Position numbers and translations under genes: made by a program
Part shown: positions 61,310-64,000 of the stretch, piece after piece
How positions within the stretch are numbered: the stretch's first letter is position 1
Layout of the letters: each line of letters begins with the position of its first letter
Notes under the pieces: model-generated
The model's database searches: none
Seen by the model: the letters and a program-made list of their open reading frames with translations, nothing else
What the model was told of the DNA's origin: nothing
NCBI RefSeq assembly: GCF_037975245.1
Contig: NC_092576.1
Span: 22,135,611-22,199,610, forward strand
Origin: Apostichopus japonicus
Taxonomy: Eukaryota; Echinodermata; Holothuroidea; Aspidochirotida; Stichopodidae
Direction of reading: 5' to 3'
Length of the DNA: 64,000 nt

Positions 61310-63240
61310 TGTATATGATGGGCGGTTGGCCTAAGGTATTGTCATGCAACTGGAATAAGTGAGAGTGTGAAGGCAGCACACACCATATTGCCTGGTGTGA
61401 AGCTTTGCCACATACTCTTTACTGTTTCTGTTAGTGGCTTAATAATACTTTGTAATACTTAAGGTCTACACTGGGGGCATATATCTAATAGATCAGTAGA
61501 CTATACTGTATGTGATAGGCAATTGGCCTAAGGTATTGTCATTCAACTGGAATAAGTGAGAGTGTGAAGGCAGCACACACCATATTGCTTGGTGTGAAGC
61601 TTTGCCACATACTCTTTCTGTTAGTGGCTTAATGATACCTTGTAATACCTAAGGTATACACTGGGGACATATATCTAATAGATCAGTAGACTATACTGTA
61701 TATGATAGGGTGGTTGGCCCTAAGGTATTGTCAGGCAACTGGAATAAGTGAGAGTGTGAAGGCAGCACACACCATATTGCTTGGTGTGAAGCTTGCCACA
61801 TACTCTTTACTGTTTCTGTTAGTGGCTTAATAATACTTTGTAATACCTAAGGTCTACACTGGGGGCATATATCTAATAGATCAGTAGACTATACTGTATG
61901 TGATAGGCAATTGGTCTAAGGTAATCATGCAACTGGAATAAGTGAGAGTGTGAAGGCAGCACACACCATATTGATTGGTGTGAAGCTTTGCCACATACTC
62001 TTTACTGTTTCTGTTAGTGGCTTAATAATACTTTGTAATACTTAAGGTCTACACTGGGGGCATATATCTAATAGATCAGTAGACTATATATGATAGGCAA
62101 TTGGCCTAAGGTATTGTCATGCAACTGGAATAAGTGAGTATGTGAAGGCAGCACACACCATATTGCTTGGTGTGAAGCTTTGCCACATACTCTTTACTGT
62201 TTCTGTTAGTGGCTTAATGAAACTTTGTAATACTTAAGGTTTACACTGGGGGCATATATCTAATAGATCAGTAGACTATACTGTATATGATGGGCGGTTG
62301 GCCTAAGGTATTGTCATGCAACTGGAATAAGTGAGAGTGTGAAGGCAGCACACACCATATTGCCTGGTGTGAAGCTTTGCCACATACTCTTTACTGTTTC
62401 TGTTAGTGGCTTAATAATACTTTGTAATACTTAAGGTCTACACTGGGGGCATATATCTAATAGATCAGTAGACTATACTGTATGTGATAGGCAATTGGCC
62501 TAAGGTATTGTCATTCAACTGGAATAAGTGAGAGTGTGAAGGCAGCACACACCATATTGCTTGGTGTGAAGCTTTGCCACATACTCTTTCTGTTAGTGGC
62601 TTAATGATACCTTGTAATACCTAAGGTATACACTGGGGACATATATCTAATAGATCAGTAGACTATACTGTATATGATAGGGTGGTTGGCCCTAAGGTAT
62701 TGTCAGGCAACTGGAATAAGTGAGAGTGTGAAGGCAGCACACACCATATTGCTTGGTGTGAAGCTTGCCACATACTCTTTACTGTTTCTGTTAGTGGCTT
62801 AATAATACTTTGTAATACCTAAGGTCTACACTGGGGGCATATATCTAATAGATCAGTAGACTATACTGTATGTGATAGGCAATTGGTCTAAGGTAATCAT
62901 GCAACTGGAATAAGTGAGAGTGTGAAGGCAGCACACACCATATTGATTGGTGTGAAGCTTTGCCACATACTCTTTACTGTTTCTGTTAGTGGCTTAATAA
63001 TACTTTGTAATACTTAAGGTCTACACTGGGGGCATATATCTAATAGATCAGTAGACTATATATGATAGGCAATTGGCCTAAGGTATTGTCATGCAACTGG
63101 AATAAGTGAGTATGTGAAGGCAGCACACACCATATTGCTTGGTGTGAAGCTTTGCCACATACTCTTTACTGTTTCTGTTAGTGGCTTAATAATACTTTGT
63201 AATACTTAAGGTTTACACTGGAGCATATATCCAATAGATC
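61310..63240. repeat. 972-bp five-monomer duplication in the satellite
   Basis: TGATGGGCGGTTGGCC occurs at 61317 and 62288, and AAGGTATACACTGGGGACAT at 61651 and 62623, spacing 971-972 bp. The two copies look identical by eye, including the rare shortened word AAGGTAATCATGC, so the duplication is recent. Confidence 0.9.
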
Positions 63241-64000
63241 AGTAGACTATACTGTATATGATAGGCGGTTGGCCTAAGGTATTGTCATGCAACTGGAATA
63301 AGTGAGAGTGTGAAGGCAGCACACACCAGATTGCTTGGTGTGAAGCTTTGCCACATACTCTTTACTGTTTCTGTTAGTGGCTTAATAATACTTTGTAATA
63401 CTTAAGGTCTACACTGGGGGCATATATCTAATAGATCAGTAGACTATACTGTATGTGATAGGCAATTGGCCTAAGGTATTGTCATTCAACTGGAATAAGT
63501 GAGAGTGTGAAGGCAGCACACACCATATTGCTTGTTGTGAAGCTTTGCCACATACTCTTTCTGTTAGTGGCTTAAGGATACCTTGTAATACCTAAGGTCT
63601 ACACTGGGGACATATATCTAATAGATCAGTAGACTATACTGTATATGATAGGTGGTTGGCCCTAAGGTATTGTCAGGAAACTGGAATAAGTGAGAGTGTG
63701 AAGGCAGCACACACCATATTGCTTGGTGTGAAGCTTGCCACATACTCTTTACTGTTTCTGTTAGTGGCTTAATATTACTTTGTAATACCTAAGGTCTACA
63801 CTGGGGGCATATATCTAATAGATCAGTAGACTATACTGTATATGATAGGCAATTGGCCTAAGGTATTGTCATGCAACTGGAATAAGTGAGAGTGTGAAGG
63901 CAGCACACATTTGCTTGGTATGAAGCTTTGCCACATACTCTTTACTGTTTCTCTGAGTGGCTTAATAAAACTTTGTAATACTTAAGGTTTACACTGGGGG

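Larger units (their letters stand above)
50815..64000. repeat. Satellite DNA array, about 195-197 bp monomer, about 67 copies
   Basis: The word GCCTAAGGTATTGTC recurs at 50815, 51007, 51204, 51401, 51598 and on to the window end, where the array is cut off. Most monomers are 197 bp; variants lack 5-11 bp in fixed places (ACTATACTGTATATG shortened to ACTATATATG, TTTACTGTTTCTG shortened to TTTCTG, TTTGCC shortened to TTGCC). Conserved parts include GTGAGAGTGTGAAGGCAGCA, TACACTGGGGGCATATATC and AATAGATCAGTAGACTATA. Every monomer contains CACACCA..TGGTGTG, a 7-bp inverted repeat, usually around TATTG-CT. No open frame of 60 codons or more was seen on either strand. Pairwise identity looks above 90%. 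Confidence 0.98.

Noticed and set aside
50815-64000. CRISPR-like array
   Set aside because: Repeats are contiguous about 195-bp monomers with no unique spacers and the context is an animal genome; it is satellite DNA.

Overview
The window looks like AT-rich animal genomic DNA. It has long introns, GT-AG splice sites, microsatellites, many small repeat-filled transposons and one very large satellite array, and no bacterial-style gene packing. The one confidently recognised host gene is a NOD-like receptor (NLR) read on the minus strand. Its exon style (death-fold exon, single large NACHT exon, short phase-matched LRR exons) resembles the expanded NLR families of echinoderms and other invertebrate deuterostomes. 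An echinoderm such as a sea cucumber is my best guess, but the taxon is inferred from family resemblance, not proven.

NLR gene (minus strand, about 36.4 kb down to 7.3 kb). Six exons can be joined with consistent phases: a start-codon exon (36450-36371, ATG at 36422), a death-fold/DED-like exon (30782-30522), a 512-codon NACHT exon (29901-28364), an LRR exon (25113-24896), a 37-nt linker exon (22446-22410) and a second LRR exon (7521-7313). Together they encode about 771 residues with no stop. The 3' end was not found and may lie outside the window. A possible 5' untranslated exon, or an unrelated SAM-like exon, sits at about 42.4-42.6 kb.

The introns and flanks are a transposon graveyard. 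The 15-kb intron holds a TA-flanked foldback element built from a 22-24 bp motif (15.6-16.5 kb), an ACCAGG minisatellite (19.5-20.1 kb) and two hairpins (20.5 and 21.6 kb). Intron 1 holds a decayed Penelope-like retroelement (reverse transcriptase plus GIY-YIG end). It is split by a 2653-bp inverted-repeat transposon with a 3-bp target duplication. Downstream of the NLR, at 1.6-2.4 kb, is an inverted-repeat element with an 8-bp duplication and a 105-bp internal tandem repeat.

The 38-50 kb region has a GATCCACTATG minisatellite and a CpG-richer stretch at 43.2-43.4 kb that may be a first exon or promoter. It also has a hAT-like element with a perfect 8-bp duplication and a second hAT-like element nested inside it, and an inverted-repeat element (47.8-50.6 kb) made of about 399-bp repeats dense in AGGTCA/TGACCT motifs.

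From 50.8 kb to the window end is an uninterrupted satellite array of a roughly 195-197 bp monomer (about 67 copies), with multimeric periods near 0.97, 2.53, 2.92 and 10.9 kb. No open frame of 60 codons or more was seen in it. Coordinates of repeats without clear termini are approximate.
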